Positions 5,971 through 14,536 of a stretch of DNA of 26,138 nt are shown in pieces; the stretch's first letter is position 1, and every line of letters begins with the position of its first letter. The stretch is from a bacterium UBP6_UBA1177 (GTDB lineage Bacteria > UBP6 > UBA1177). Made by a program: the position numbers and the translations under genes. The stretch covers positions 1 to 26,138 of the forward strand of contig DBYV01000041.1 in NCBI GenBank assembly GCA_002310995.1, in the 5' to 3' direction. The notes below the pieces were generated by a model that worked only from the letters and a program-made list of their open reading frames with translations, searched no databases and was not told the origin of the DNA.

Positions 5971-8877
5971 CTAATCGTCGTAATCTTCTTCTTCGTTTTT
6001 ATCTTCGCCTTTTGTGAAGGTTACGAATTTTGAGATGGTGCTTGTTTTAGTGTCAGGCCCAGTTACTGCAATGGAGATGCGGTTGTATTTTTTCTTCATT
6101 TCGACATTCACGCTTACGTTTTCAGTTTTTTCACCTTTTTCGATTCGTTTGTAGAAGACTTTTTTACCGTTCAGGAAGACAAATACGTCCTTGACTTCTT
6201 CCGGATTGATTCCAAATTTGATTTCAGTCGATTTTTGGTCGGTGATTACTGGCGTTTTGTCTAAAACAATTTTCGGCATACTTATTGGATAGTGGTTTTC
6301 TATTGCAGCAGCTGTTTTTCCTGTTGCCGGAGCCGCGCTTTCTGTTTTTACCCAGAAACCATTTTCAAGAAGGAGCGCGTTGCCGCATTTTCCGATCGCA
6401 TCTGCATTGCCTTCAGCAGAGACTGTACCTGTTTTTGAAGCAAGGTCGGATGCGCTGAAAAGTTCCGTTCCCTTATGCAGCGATATTTTTGATTTTGCCT
6501 CTTCAAAGTTGCATTTCGCCGTATTGGCAAAGGGAATGTCGAAATCAGCACTGTATTTCAGCTTGTAGTCGTATACAGACATCGAAAGTTTCTGCTTGGC
6601 AAGATCTTCTGCTTTAGCCGGTTTTTCAGTTTTGAATTTAAATTTGGCGCTTGTTGATTTTCCCGGTTCAAGAGTAAAGGCGTTAGTTCCGTTCTCTATG
6701 AAAATTTCTTCTGAGTCGTTGGTGTTTATCAGCATCGCCTTTCCTTCGAGGACAGCGCCTTTGCCTTCGTTTGTTATCATGAGGGTAAGTTCAGCCGATT
6801 CACCGCTCTGGATGAAGCCGTCGCGGTTGCCGTTCGTTTCTGCCGGAATGATCGCGAATTTGAGATCCGGCTGTTCTACAGGAATGGTTTCGACTGTGAA
6901 TTTTTCTGTTTTTATCTCTTTTTTCTTCTCGGGTTCGTTGAGATAAAGTTTCATCGTTCCGTCGGTTTTCTGCCACTGAACCGATTCAGGAAGTTTTACG
7001 TTTACAGTGCGTTCAACTGAACCGCTGAATGTACCGAACGGAATTTCGATGCGCCTGAGATTTTTTATCGGAGATTCAAAAACACCGAGCAGGTTTTCTA
7101 TTTCTCCGTCAATTTCGGCTTTAAATGTGAAGTTTGCCGTTTCTCCGCCTTTGAACTGTGGATTGCTGAGCATTGTAACTTTGAGAGTGTCGGTTTTAGG
7201 CTGGGCGAGAGAAGTCTTTTCTTTCCAGTTTATGTTGTTTTCATGCAGTTTTGCGAGGATTTTTTTCCACTCTTCGTCTTTTATCAGCTGCGAACTTTCG
7301 TAAGCTTTTTTATTTTGAGTCATCTGCTGCGCTATTTTGACGGCGATTTCGATTTCCTCGTCGCTTCTGAACTCGTCATCCTTCTGCTCACGGCGTTCTT
7401 TAATTATTGTTTTGACATCCTTGTACTCTTTAAAATAGCGGATTGTCGTGAGCGGTTTTTCAACTGTTTTTGGAGCATACTGGCTGACGATATGTTCTTC
7501 AAGATCGCCTTCTTTCAAAATGTTTTCGCCCGAATCGAACACCGAAATTTTGTCAGGATGGATGAAAACAGCTCTTGTTTCGATGTCAGGCGTGATACCG
7601 ACTGACTGGATCGAAATGTTGCCTGGAGTGAGATATTCTGCAATCGTGAGCTTCATTCCGCCGCCACCAGGAGTTCCGATTATCGTCTGCACGCTTCCTT
7701 TGCCGAAGCTTTTTCTTCCGATAACAGCCGCTCTTCCGTTCTTTTTAAGGGCTGCTGTAACGATTTCCGTTGCTGAAGCAGAACCTTCGTTTATCATCAC
7801 TACTATTGGAATATCGAGAATATCTCCGCGGCTTTTTTTCGCGTAGTTGACTTCAATCTCGTCATCGTCTTCTACTGTCGAAACGATTACCCCTTTGTCG
7901 AGGAATATATCGCTTATCGATATCGCCTGGGAAAGCAGACCGCCGGAATTGTTGCGCATATCGAGCACAAGTGCTTTCATTCCCTTCTTTTTGAGCCCGT
8001 CAAGTTCTTCGACGAGAGTGGAGTATGTGTTTTCCATAAACCCCGAAAGGTTGATATATCCGATTCCGGGCTGCGGCATTGCGGCAAGAACCGATGTGAT
8101 TTTTATAACAGCACGGACTATCTCGAATTTCAGAAGTTCCGGTACTCCTTCGCGCCTTATCATAAGGGTTATGGGAGTTCCCGGTTCGCCTCTCATTTTG
8201 CTGACAGCCTTGTCGAGAGTGAGGTTTATCGCCGAAGTATCGTCAATCTGAACAATAACGTCGTTAGCCTCTATGCCGGCTTTGGTTGCGGGAGTTCCTT
8301 TCATCGGTGAAATTACGGTGATTTCTCCGTTGTCATTCATGCCGACTACTATACCTAAACCGCCGAAGTTACCGCCCGTCGATTTTTCAAAGTCATCGAA
8401 ATCTTTCGGCGTGAAAATGTAAGAGTGCGGATCAAGTTTTTTGAGAATGCCGTTTATAGCTATATATTCAATGTCATCCTTTGTTAGCGGAGGCTCAGGA
8501 ACATACTCTTTATCGAGTTGTATGTAGACTGATCTGAGAGCGTATGCAACATCAACAACATCGCGCAGACTTTTGACCTTGAGTACGTGTTTCTTGTTGT
8601 AAATCTGCAAATTTATTACTTTTTTTTCTTTGTTGTATGAAATGAGCGTCTCTGGGAGCGAATCCTGAACGGCATCGAGAGCGTAGGAGAGAAGGTCTGC
8701 GGCTTTGATTTTTGATTTGTCAAGATAGCGTTTCTCTGCTGTTTTCAATGCAAAAACAGTTATCTCACCTTTTTGAAGCGAGGTGTCTTTTGAGAGTCGC
8801 GAACTGAACCCGAAAAAGTCGGCGTTAAGAACGAACGCCAGAAACAAAACCAGCACAAGCGCTAATTTCTTTCTCAT
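5971..8877 (-). CDS. S41-family (CtpA-like) PDZ serine peptidase with long C-terminal extension
   Basis: An exported processing protease of the C-terminal peptidase family. An N-terminal signal sequence covers about residues 1-19. A PDZ domain spans about 168-255 (GGLGIVV, then GTPATKAGIEAND). The S41 core follows, with the catalytic serine in EGSASATE (Ser368) and lysine in KSFGKG (Lys393). Their 25-residue spacing matches plant D1 protease, so the Ser-Lys dyad looks intact. After about residue 450 comes a charged helical stretch and then some 400 residues of beta-rich extension: an ITNEGKG segment like CARDB or other Ig-like folds near 690-730, and a last beta domain near 870-960. Usual CtpA enzymes have 400-500 residues; this one has 968. 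Long S41 enzymes of this kind are known in Myxococcota (recalled MXAN_5808-type). It is the last gene of the operon, 29 bases after the previous one, with its own GAGGTGA ribosome binding site. Confidence 0.88.
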   Translation of the reverse strand: MRKKLALVLVLFLAFVLNADFFGFSSRLSKDTSLQKGEITVFALKTAEKRYLDKSKIKAADLLSYALDAVQDSLPETLISYNKEKKVINLQIYNKKHVLKVKSLRDVVDVAYALRSVYIQLDKEYVPEPPLTKDDIEYIAINGILKKLDPHSYIFTPKDFDDFEKSTGGNFGGLGIVVGMNDNGEITVISPMKGTPATKAGIEANDVIVQIDDTSAINLTLDKAVSKMRGEPGTPITLMIRREGVPELLKFEIVRAVIKITSVLAAMPQPGIGYINLSGFMENTYSTLVEELDGLKKKGMKALVLDMRNNSGGLLSQAISISDIFLDKGVIVSTVEDDDEIEVNYAKKSRGDILDIPIVVMINEGSASATEIVTAALKKNGRAAVIGRKSFGKGSVQTIIGTPGGGGMKLTIAEYLTPGNISIQSVGITPDIETRAVFIHPDKISVFDSGENILKEGDLEEHIVSQYAPKTVEKPLTTIRYFKEYKDVKTIIKERREQKDDEFRSDEEIEIAVKIAQQMTQNKKAYESSQLIKDEEWKKILAKLHENNINWKEKTSLAQPKTDTLKVTMLSNPQFKGGETANFTFKAEIDGEIENLLGVFESPIKNLRRIEIPFGTFSGSVERTVNVKLPESVQWQKTDGTMKLYLNEPEKKKEIKTEKFTVETIPVEQPDLKFAIIPAETNGNRDGFIQSGESAELTLMITNEGKGAVLEGKAMLINTNDSEEIFIENGTNAFTLEPGKSTSAKFKFKTEKPAKAEDLAKQKLSMSVYDYKLKYSADFDIPFANTAKCNFEEAKSKISLHKGTELFSASDLASKTGTVSAEGNADAIGKCGNALLLENGFWVKTESAAPATGKTAAAIENHYPISMPKIVLDKTPVITDQKSTEIKFGINPEEVKDVFVFLNGKKVFYKRIEKGEKTENVSVNVEMKKKYNRISIAVTGPDTKTSTISKFVTFTKGEDKNEEEDYDD

Positions 8878-8906
8878 TTTTTCACCTCTTTATCCTTATG
8901 TTTTTC

Positions 8907-9551
8907 TTAAAATCCTGTTTTGACCGCATTCATAATAAACTCGATCTTACCCATAAACAGAATAAGTCTCGAAAGCAAAGTATATGCGAAAGCGGAACCT
9001 ATTGCAACTAAGACGAAGAATCTGCCTATTTCTCCGGTTGTGTTTACAAAACGGTTGTTGTTCCTGTGGCGTGCAACAAGAAACATGATTGCGGAAGTTA
9101 TGCATACTATGCTTAGTACTGCATTTATCGTCATGTCAATCTGTAGATTTCCGCTTTCGTCAAACGACACCAGAGGAATTATTGAAGTGCGTATCATTTC
9201 CTGTATGAAAGCCGAAAAGTAGACGGGAATGTTTATTGCCGTTGTTACGATGACGATGAATGCTGCCGGCAGAAAGCGCAGTTTTGAATATGATGCTTCG
9301 CTGTTCGACGGAATAAAAAGCAAAAGTCCTGCAATAAGCGGTATAAGGATGAGCAGATCACCGCTAAGGGCAGAATTATATGCCGGCTTTATTATCGAAA
9401 AATACCATATTACTGCGAAGTATCCTGCGGACACACCTATGAAAAGCGACTCGGCAAAGCGGTAAAGCGGATTGGGTTTGAAAAAACCAGAAAATACCGC
9501 CAGGGTAAGCACTAAAGCCGTTATTGTTCCTATATCATTGAAAATATTCAT
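8907..9551 (-). CDS. Uncharacterised inner-membrane protein with six transmembrane helices
   Basis: 214 residues with hydrophobic segments at about 5-23, 33-53, 65-81, 91-113, 141-160 and 176-200. The stretch NPLYRFAESLFIGVSAGY (27-44) resembles, from memory, a conserved segment in small membrane proteins that sit next to GlmL-like genes in several distant phyla. No enzyme motif is seen. Its ATG overlaps the stop of the preceding gene (ATGA), so it is made in step with that protein and probably acts in one membrane complex with its neighbours. The function is unknown. Confidence 0.8.
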   Translation of the reverse strand: MNIFNDIGTITALVLTLAVFSGFFKPNPLYRFAESLFIGVSAGYFAVIWYFSIIKPAYNSALSGDLLILIPLIAGLLLFIPSNSEASYSKLRFLPAAFIVIVTTAINIPVYFSAFIQEMIRTSIIPLVSFDESGNLQIDMTINAVLSIVCITSAIMFLVARHRNNNRFVNTTGEIGRFFVLVAIGSAFAYTLLSRLILFMGKIEFIMNAVKTGF

Positions 9552-10438
9552 TTTTTATCTTTGGTCACAAGTTTTATCAAATTTGAAAAAACAACAAGCC
9601 CGATTATGTAAAAAAGTATCGTCGAAAGCATGTCATACTGCTTTTCTATATTCAAAGAGGGCTGAAATTCGTGTGTGAATACTGCAATCGATTTGAAACC
9701 TCCGATAAGTCCGTCGAGGTAGAGCGAACCGCGGAAGGGAATGTAGGCAGAAAGCATATCGGACGAGCAGAAGGCCACTTTTTTCACGTTTTTGTCTTTC
9801 AGCATGACTGCAAAAGAAACTATGCCTGGAACACCGTCGAAAGTCTGTGATGAAAACTCGAAAACCGCGGAGAAATCGGAAATGCTGCCAATTTCGTTCA
9901 TCAGCGGCTGGTGGATTTCCGTGCTGCTGTCGAAAATATCGCGTTCTTTCACCTGACCGAAGTTATTTGCTATCAGATAGGTTGCGACATTGCCTCCGAC
10001 GATGAAGCCTAGGTGAGTGTATTCGTGACCGTAAACGAAACGTTCCCTGCCTAAACTTCCGTTTTCTATGCTTTTTTCAACTGCGGTAAATGCCGATTCT
10101 ACGCCGTTGGGAATCATTGTCGCAAAGGCTATTCCGATATTTTTATCGGCCAGAACTCTGATAAGCGCTGACATTGCCGATTCAAGTTCGTATTTTGATT
10201 CAGGACCATAGTTTACAAGAATCAGAACTTTGGAATTCTGCGGCAGTTCATCGACAATCTGAAAAACTTTCATTTCGTTTTCAGAGGGTGCTACATTAAG
10301 TTCAGAGTCGTCCTCGGCCCTGTTTCTATCAAAGATTGCAAAATAGTGGAACAGCATAAGGAAAAGAATCGGAAAAATCAGACCCCAGTGAGGAATTCTG
10401 GCAATAGCCGCCGATATGTTCTTGAAAAAATTTCTCAT
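9548..10438 (-). CDS. Uncharacterised protein with two terminal membrane anchors and a large soluble domain
   Basis: 296 residues. One transmembrane helix (about 17-36) and one near the C-terminus (about 270-289) flank a soluble alpha/beta domain. The domain starts with the strand KVLILVNYGPES (70-81) and has GGN and LDGLIGGFK further on, which suggests a Rossmann-like or substrate-binding-like fold. This pattern resembles, from memory, unassigned proteins of the same widespread gene set as its neighbours. If the N-terminus is cytoplasmic, the soluble domain lies in the periplasm. Start and stop overlap the neighbouring genes by four bases on both sides. An HEYTH string at 138-142 is probably not a zinc site. 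Confidence 0.75.
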   Translation of the reverse strand: MRNFFKNISAAIARIPHWGLIFPILFLMLFHYFAIFDRNRAEDDSELNVAPSENEMKVFQIVDELPQNSKVLILVNYGPESKYELESAMSALIRVLADKNIGIAFATMIPNGVESAFTAVEKSIENGSLGRERFVYGHEYTHLGFIVGGNVATYLIANNFGQVKERDIFDSSTEIHQPLMNEIGSISDFSAVFEFSSQTFDGVPGIVSFAVMLKDKNVKKVAFCSSDMLSAYIPFRGSLYLDGLIGGFKSIAVFTHEFQPSLNIEKQYDMLSTILFYIIGLVVFSNLIKLVTKDKK

Positions 10439-11946
10439 TTTTTCTCTCCGGAGCCTGCAAAGAAAGTGGAGTAGAAGTTCTCAGCAGTAAAAAACAGCAA
10501 TCCGCTTGCTGTTCCTATTGCCAGGGCCTTGAATACCGGCGCGGCAAGGACATTCATTGTCCATCCGGGTGAAAGAGGTCCGCTCCAGTCAGAAAGATTG
10601 TTCTGCGCAAAAAGCCAGTAGTGATCGGTGAGACCTATCAAAGTAAGGACAAAAGCTATTGTTATTACGCAGTAAGAGTAGCTTCTTAGTGAAAAACGGC
10701 CGTAAACTGTAGAGAGCATATTGAGCAGAAGCAGAGCAACGAATGATGAAAGAAGCGGATCGAAGATGTAGCGGTAGATCCAGCGGATAAAGCCTTTTAT
10801 TTCAGGGCTTGTTGTGATTCCTGTCTCTAGGAACTTTGCAGCGATTCTTTTTTTACTCTCGGGAGGAAGGGTGGAAGAACCGAGATTTGAAAGTTTTGCC
10901 GAAGCCATCGCAGAAATACTGCTGTTTGTCAGAAAACTGTTGTATCTGAACATGTCCTTGTTCAGTTTTTCCGATTTCGTGCGCAGAAATTCTTTTTCTT
11001 TTGTGATCCATGTTTCGAGTTCTGTTCCGCTTCCTTCTATTTTTATTCCACTGTATCGGAAGTCTTCAAAACGGTTCTTTTCACCTGCTTCGAGACCGAA
11101 GTTGAGTTCATTCTGTTTAAGTGACGCGATGGAGGAGTCGAACCATTCTTTAAGTTCCTGGGAAATCGGGAAGATATCGGAAATAATGTCTACTGATGCA
11201 GATTTGACTTTTTCCCGTATCTCTTTGACACGTTTCATTTCGCTTTGGTTTATGAATGTTATTCCCTGTTCCGAAGTTTCGGCCGAAGGTGGCGTAATTT
11301 TATTTTCAGAAAGAAGTTTCTGATAATTTTTTAACGAAATATCAGCGCGTTTCAGCATTTCCTCGGACGGGAAGAAATCAGTTGAAACATCAGCTGAAAT
11401 ATAAAGGGCCAGTTTGTTTTTAGAAGGAAATTTCGAAAGCTGGAAATCGTTTTCTATGAAAACAAGAGCTGTTTCGGTCAGGAAATCGGGTTGTTCTCTG
11501 ACTATGTTTTCAAATGTATAGCGGCTTTGGTTCGGGTTTATGAAACCCAGAATAAATGTTGTTACTGCTGAAATGACGATTAAGAGCGAATTTAAAAGTT
11601 TGCTTATGCGGCGCGATCTCTCTTCTTTTCCCAAAATCCTGTCGTTTGTACCAGGAAGTTTTGTCTTTTTAGCGTTTTCTGCAGCGGATGATGTAAGTAC
11701 GTCTTTGATGACTGAAGTTGTCTTCTGTGAAGAAAAAGATTCTTTAAGTTCGCGGAAGGATGATCTTACCGAAACAATCTCCCTTGCAAGAAACTTTACA
11801 AGACCGGCGAAAAACGAAAGAACTATTACGATTTCAGTCCAGCGGACAGCCTTCGTCAGAAAAACACTTTCTATACCGAGCGAAATCATGACGAAAACTG
11901 CGACGATGCAGACAAAAACAGATATGAGGATGATCTTTAACTTCAT
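10435..11946 (-). CDS. Uncharacterised polytopic membrane protein with a large extracytoplasmic domain
   Basis: 503 residues. Three helices near the N-terminus (about 4-22, 35-53, 117-135) come first. Then a soluble, helix-rich, charged domain runs to about 385, followed by about three helices (398-415, 421-440, 468-490). The segment WIYRYIFDPLLSSFVALLLLN (about 389-408) recalls a conserved WIF-x-PL-x-x-T/S-x-F-x-LL pattern in membrane proteins of the same uncharacterised gene set in other phyla (from memory). It overlaps both neighbours by four bases (ATGA). No known transporter or enzyme family is recognised. Confidence 0.75.
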   Translation of the reverse strand: MKLKIILISVFVCIVAVFVMISLGIESVFLTKAVRWTEIVIVLSFFAGLVKFLAREIVSVRSSFRELKESFSSQKTTSVIKDVLTSSAAENAKKTKLPGTNDRILGKEERSRRISKLLNSLLIVISAVTTFILGFINPNQSRYTFENIVREQPDFLTETALVFIENDFQLSKFPSKNKLALYISADVSTDFFPSEEMLKRADISLKNYQKLLSENKITPPSAETSEQGITFINQSEMKRVKEIREKVKSASVDIISDIFPISQELKEWFDSSIASLKQNELNFGLEAGEKNRFEDFRYSGIKIEGSGTELETWITKEKEFLRTKSEKLNKDMFRYNSFLTNSSISAMASAKLSNLGSSTLPPESKKRIAAKFLETGITTSPEIKGFIRWIYRYIFDPLLSSFVALLLLNMLSTVYGRFSLRSYSYCVITIAFVLTLIGLTDHYWLFAQNNLSDWSGPLSPGWTMNVLAAPVFKALAIGTASGLLFFTAENFYSTFFAGSGEKK

Positions 11947-12674
11947 TCTGCCACCATTTTTATGAGATTATCTAAAAAAGGGTAGTAGGGTGCCAGAGTT
12001 CTGCAAAGCGAAAGCGAAAGTATCAGAACTGCTACAATCGCCAGAAACAAATAAACTCCTGAAGTTTCGAGAGTTCTTTTGTTTTTAAGCTTTTTTATCT
12101 CTGCGTTCATCAGGAAAGGTTCGATGGAAATCAGACATTTTTTAGAGTTGATGGCATCAATAAGAATACCCTCTATTGAGCACGATATCGCGATTTTTTT
12201 CTTGTCTGATCCTGAATTGTAGGCATCCCAGTCCGATATTGCGGAACCGTCGGAAATATTGAGTATCAGAGATGCGTTCATTTCACGTTTTTCGATAGTT
12301 GTGTAAAAAGTGTTGTTCGCATTTGAAAGCGGTGTAAAGAGTATTGATGCGCTTTCCGCACTGCGTGTTGCCAGAACGCCGAACTCTTCAGGAATCGTTG
12401 TTCTGACATAATTCCCGGCATCGCTTTCTTCCAGAATCTCGTCAATGAATTTTGCCGCTGCCGAAAAGAGCGGGTGGGCTTTGGAATCAATAGAACTGTT
12501 GACTGCTATTCTACCGCTGTCCTCGTCGATCATAGTTTTGATAAACTGAAGCAGAAGCATGGTTTCCCTTGAGAGTTTAGAAGGGAATTTTCTGGCGAAA
12601 ATATTCGGGAGCAGAAGAGAAATTATGAATATTGCGAAAAGAGAAAATATTTTAAGATCGATTGTTACTTCCAT
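11943..12674 (-). CDS. Uncharacterised bitopic membrane protein, possibly DUF6754-like
   Basis: 243 residues with a transmembrane helix at about 8-24, a soluble middle part, and a second helix at about 207-224. The arrangement and position in the operon recall the DUF6754-type protein found beside similar membrane genes elsewhere, but the sequence match is weak and the name should be taken as a hint. The soluble part contains an FGVLATRSAESASI stretch and NISDGSAISDW; no catalytic motif is evident. Its ATG lies inside the last codons of the preceding gene (10-base overlap) and its stop overlaps the next start by four bases. Confidence 0.72.
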   Translation of the reverse strand: MEVTIDLKIFSLFAIFIISLLLPNIFARKFPSKLSRETMLLLQFIKTMIDEDSGRIAVNSSIDSKAHPLFSAAAKFIDEILEESDAGNYVRTTIPEEFGVLATRSAESASILFTPLSNANNTFYTTIEKREMNASLILNISDGSAISDWDAYNSGSDKKKIAISCSIEGILIDAINSKKCLISIEPFLMNAEIKKLKNKRTLETSGVYLFLAIVAVLILSLSLCRTLAPYYPFLDNLIKMVAE

Positions 12675-14125
12675 TTGTGCATCTTTTCCCTAAGGTCGAA
12701 AATAAGCGTTTTTCTGCTTTCTTTCGTGCCTATTGTCTTTTTGTTGCTTCCGGGGTCGTTTTTAGTCATGTAGACTCCTTTCGCGGTATGGATTTCGATT
12801 ACAGAATTCGGATCTATTTCGAGAACGCAGTATTCACCCCAGCGAAGTACGATATCCTCTTTTCTGTCATTCTCGAGTTTTTCGACAAATATTGCCGGCG
12901 CTCCTTTCCTGAATTTGCCGTAAGGGATGAATATCCAGCCGTTTTTTATGTCTTTAGTGTTGAAAAATCCGCGAAGGAACGAATTGCTGCCGGCTTTTCC
13001 CTGCATAAACATTGTCATTCCGGCAAGGATTACTCCTTTGTCGTCAAAGAGGAAGTAGATAGTTCCGTGCGTTACTCCGGGAATGGAGATGAGGCTGATG
13101 AAGGTTTCGAAATCTATTTTATCCGTAAGGGTTATACCTATTATTCTGTCAGGTTCGAAGAGAAGATTTTCTTTAACGGTTTCGTCTATTGCGAGGACGT
13201 TTTTCTGCTGGAAATTTTCGTCAAAAACAGTTCGTTTTTCTATGAAAAGATCGTTGAAAACTGACTCGAAGACTTCAGCCGTCAAGGTTCCGGCTTCCTG
13301 AGGAACGGCATAGTTTCTGAACAAGGTAGTTCCGGCGCCGCGCTCGGCATGACTGAGCAGCGAATAGTCATCGGTAAAGAGGGTCGAAAGAACCGTTTCG
13401 GAGCGTTTCATGCAGAACACGTCTGAAATTTTGCGCAAAGCCTCTGTATAGGCGATGTCGTTTATTCTGATATCTTCGATTTCATCCCACAGTGTCATCT
13501 GCTGAAGCGTCTGGACAGTATTCTGTTGTTGCAGAAATTCTTCATCTGAGGCATAGCTGTTGGTTTCAAGCACATTGGCGTGTGCTGAAAATCGGATTCC
13601 CGGTTTGGCAAGCTCTTTTCGCGCCGTTTCGAGCGAAAGGCGGCTCCCTGCAAAAATAATATTCGGTCTCTTTTCAAGAAGTTGGGGATTCTTGCCGAGA
13701 GAAACTATCATACTGTTGAGCTTGTTATTTGTGGAATTGTCATAACCGCCGGAAATTATTATGTAATCTATGTCTGACAAGTCGATTGCCGAAAATGCGT
13801 CTGATGCCGAATAAGCCTTTTTTACGTTAAGAAGTTTTGACCATGCCAGTCTTTTTGCCGAACGGGTGGAGCCCTCTTCGCTTATTCCGAAAACAGCTGC
13901 GTTCATAAGCCTTTCCGGGATGATTATGCGCTGTATCGTTTTTTCTGATTTGATGCCGCTTTCATCGTAAAATTTCTTTATTTCCTGCCTGATGTCCGCA
14001 TCTTCTTCAAGTGTCCGTTCTTCAGTTTCTGCGGAAATGCTTTCATTGTAGTAGTCAAAATCAATGGCAATTTTTCTTACGAGATTTCTCATGGAAAGAA
14101 AAACAGTGAAGTTTTCCGAATTCAT
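12665..14125 (-). CDS. Distant GlmL/MutL-like (glutamate mutase L) protein
   Basis: 486 residues, soluble. Two segments resemble the MutL/GlmL family, an actin-like ATPase fold recalled as a chaperone of B12-dependent glutamate mutase. The first runs from STRSAKRLAW through DIDYIIISGGYDN (86-130), like the family's TAEAAKRAA...PDIILLAGGTDGGN. The second is NIIFAGS followed by ETARKEL (155-172), like its VVVAGN...REIL. The N-terminal phosphate-binding motif of the fold (D-I-G-S-T-T-T) is not visible; the protein starts with a short KIAIDFDYY strand instead, so ATP binding may be lost or altered. No glutamate mutase genes are in the window. It overlaps the preceding gene by ATGA. Family assignment is tentative. 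Confidence 0.5.
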   Translation of the reverse strand: MNSENFTVFLSMRNLVRKIAIDFDYYNESISAETEERTLEEDADIRQEIKKFYDESGIKSEKTIQRIIIPERLMNAAVFGISEEGSTRSAKRLAWSKLLNVKKAYSASDAFSAIDLSDIDYIIISGGYDNSTNNKLNSMIVSLGKNPQLLEKRPNIIFAGSRLSLETARKELAKPGIRFSAHANVLETNSYASDEEFLQQQNTVQTLQQMTLWDEIEDIRINDIAYTEALRKISDVFCMKRSETVLSTLFTDDYSLLSHAERGAGTTLFRNYAVPQEAGTLTAEVFESVFNDLFIEKRTVFDENFQQKNVLAIDETVKENLLFEPDRIIGITLTDKIDFETFISLISIPGVTHGTIYFLFDDKGVILAGMTMFMQGKAGSNSFLRGFFNTKDIKNGWIFIPYGKFRKGAPAIFVEKLENDRKEDIVLRWGEYCVLEIDPNSVIEIHTAKGVYMTKNDPGSNKKTIGTKESRKTLIFDLREKMHKWK

Positions 14126-14409
14126 TCTTCACCTCTTTCAAGAGCTTCCCTTAATGTCTCAAAAGAACCTTCTCCGCGTGAGAAACCGAGTATTTTTTCT
14201 GTTTTTTCCTCACCGAAAAGAAGCGAGGAGAGTGGTTCTGCAACTGAAAGTAGAGCGGATATCTGCCTTTTGAAAGGAATCATCATGTCAAGCAGTATCA
14301 AAGAAACCGGTTCAAGTTTTTTTGATCTTAAAAAAGTGGCGATTTCTTCTGTCTGACAGCCCTTTTCCGAATTTCTGCTTTCAAAATGCGATTTTATGCC
14401 GGTTGCCAA
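14122..14409 (-). CDS. Small uncharacterised protein, first gene of the membrane-protein operon
   Basis: 95 residues with a TTG start; GGAG lies seven bases before it (14420-14417). A moderately hydrophobic helical stretch (about 34-65, LDMMIPFKRQISALLSVAEP) is followed by a charged helix ending in LREALERGEE. It has no signal peptide and no clear full-length membrane helix, so it is probably a cytoplasmic or peripheral membrane partner. Its stop overlaps the next start (ATGA). Small proteins of similar build precede GlmL-like genes in other bacteria as I recall, but no family name is known to me. Confidence 0.65.
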   Translation of the reverse strand: MATGIKSHFESRNSEKGCQTEEIATFLRSKKLEPVSLILLDMMIPFKRQISALLSVAEPLSSLLFGEEKTEKILGFSRGEGSFETLREALERGEE

Positions 14410-14436
14410 GTCGTTGCTCCAATCGTTAAACGCGGC

Positions 14437-14465
14437 ATATTATGTTAGCAGGGAGTTTTTGTCAA
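14437..14465 (-). promoter_or_regulatory. Strong sigma-70-type promoter of the seven-gene operon
   Basis: On the minus strand a perfect TTGACA (14465-14460) and TAATAT (14442-14437) are separated by exactly 17 bases. The start would be near 14430, about 20 bases before the TTG of the first gene. An overlapping CATAAT has only 15 bases of spacing and fits less well. Confidence 0.65.
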
Positions 14466-14485
14466 TCTGACGTAACTTTAAAGAC

Positions 14486-14512
14486 AAAAAAAAAGGGGAG
14501 CCGAAGCTCCCC
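14486..14512 (-). terminator. Intrinsic terminator of the Met-zincin operon
   Basis: On the minus strand GGGGAGC (14512-14506), loop TTCG and GCTCCCC (14501-14495) form a perfect 7-bp stem with a UUCG tetraloop, followed by nine T. It lies 24 bases past the metalloprotease stop. A second small inverted repeat AAACCC/GGGTTT (14518-14538) sits at the stop codon itself. Confidence 0.92.
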
Positions 14513-14536
14513 TGATAAAACCCGTTTCAGCAGGGT

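Noticed and set aside
10013..10027. HEYTH string (HExxH zinc-protease motif) in the 296-aa membrane protein
   Set aside because: No third ligand or protease context follows, and by recalled similarity this segment aligns with non-HExxH residues in relatives. It is probably chance.
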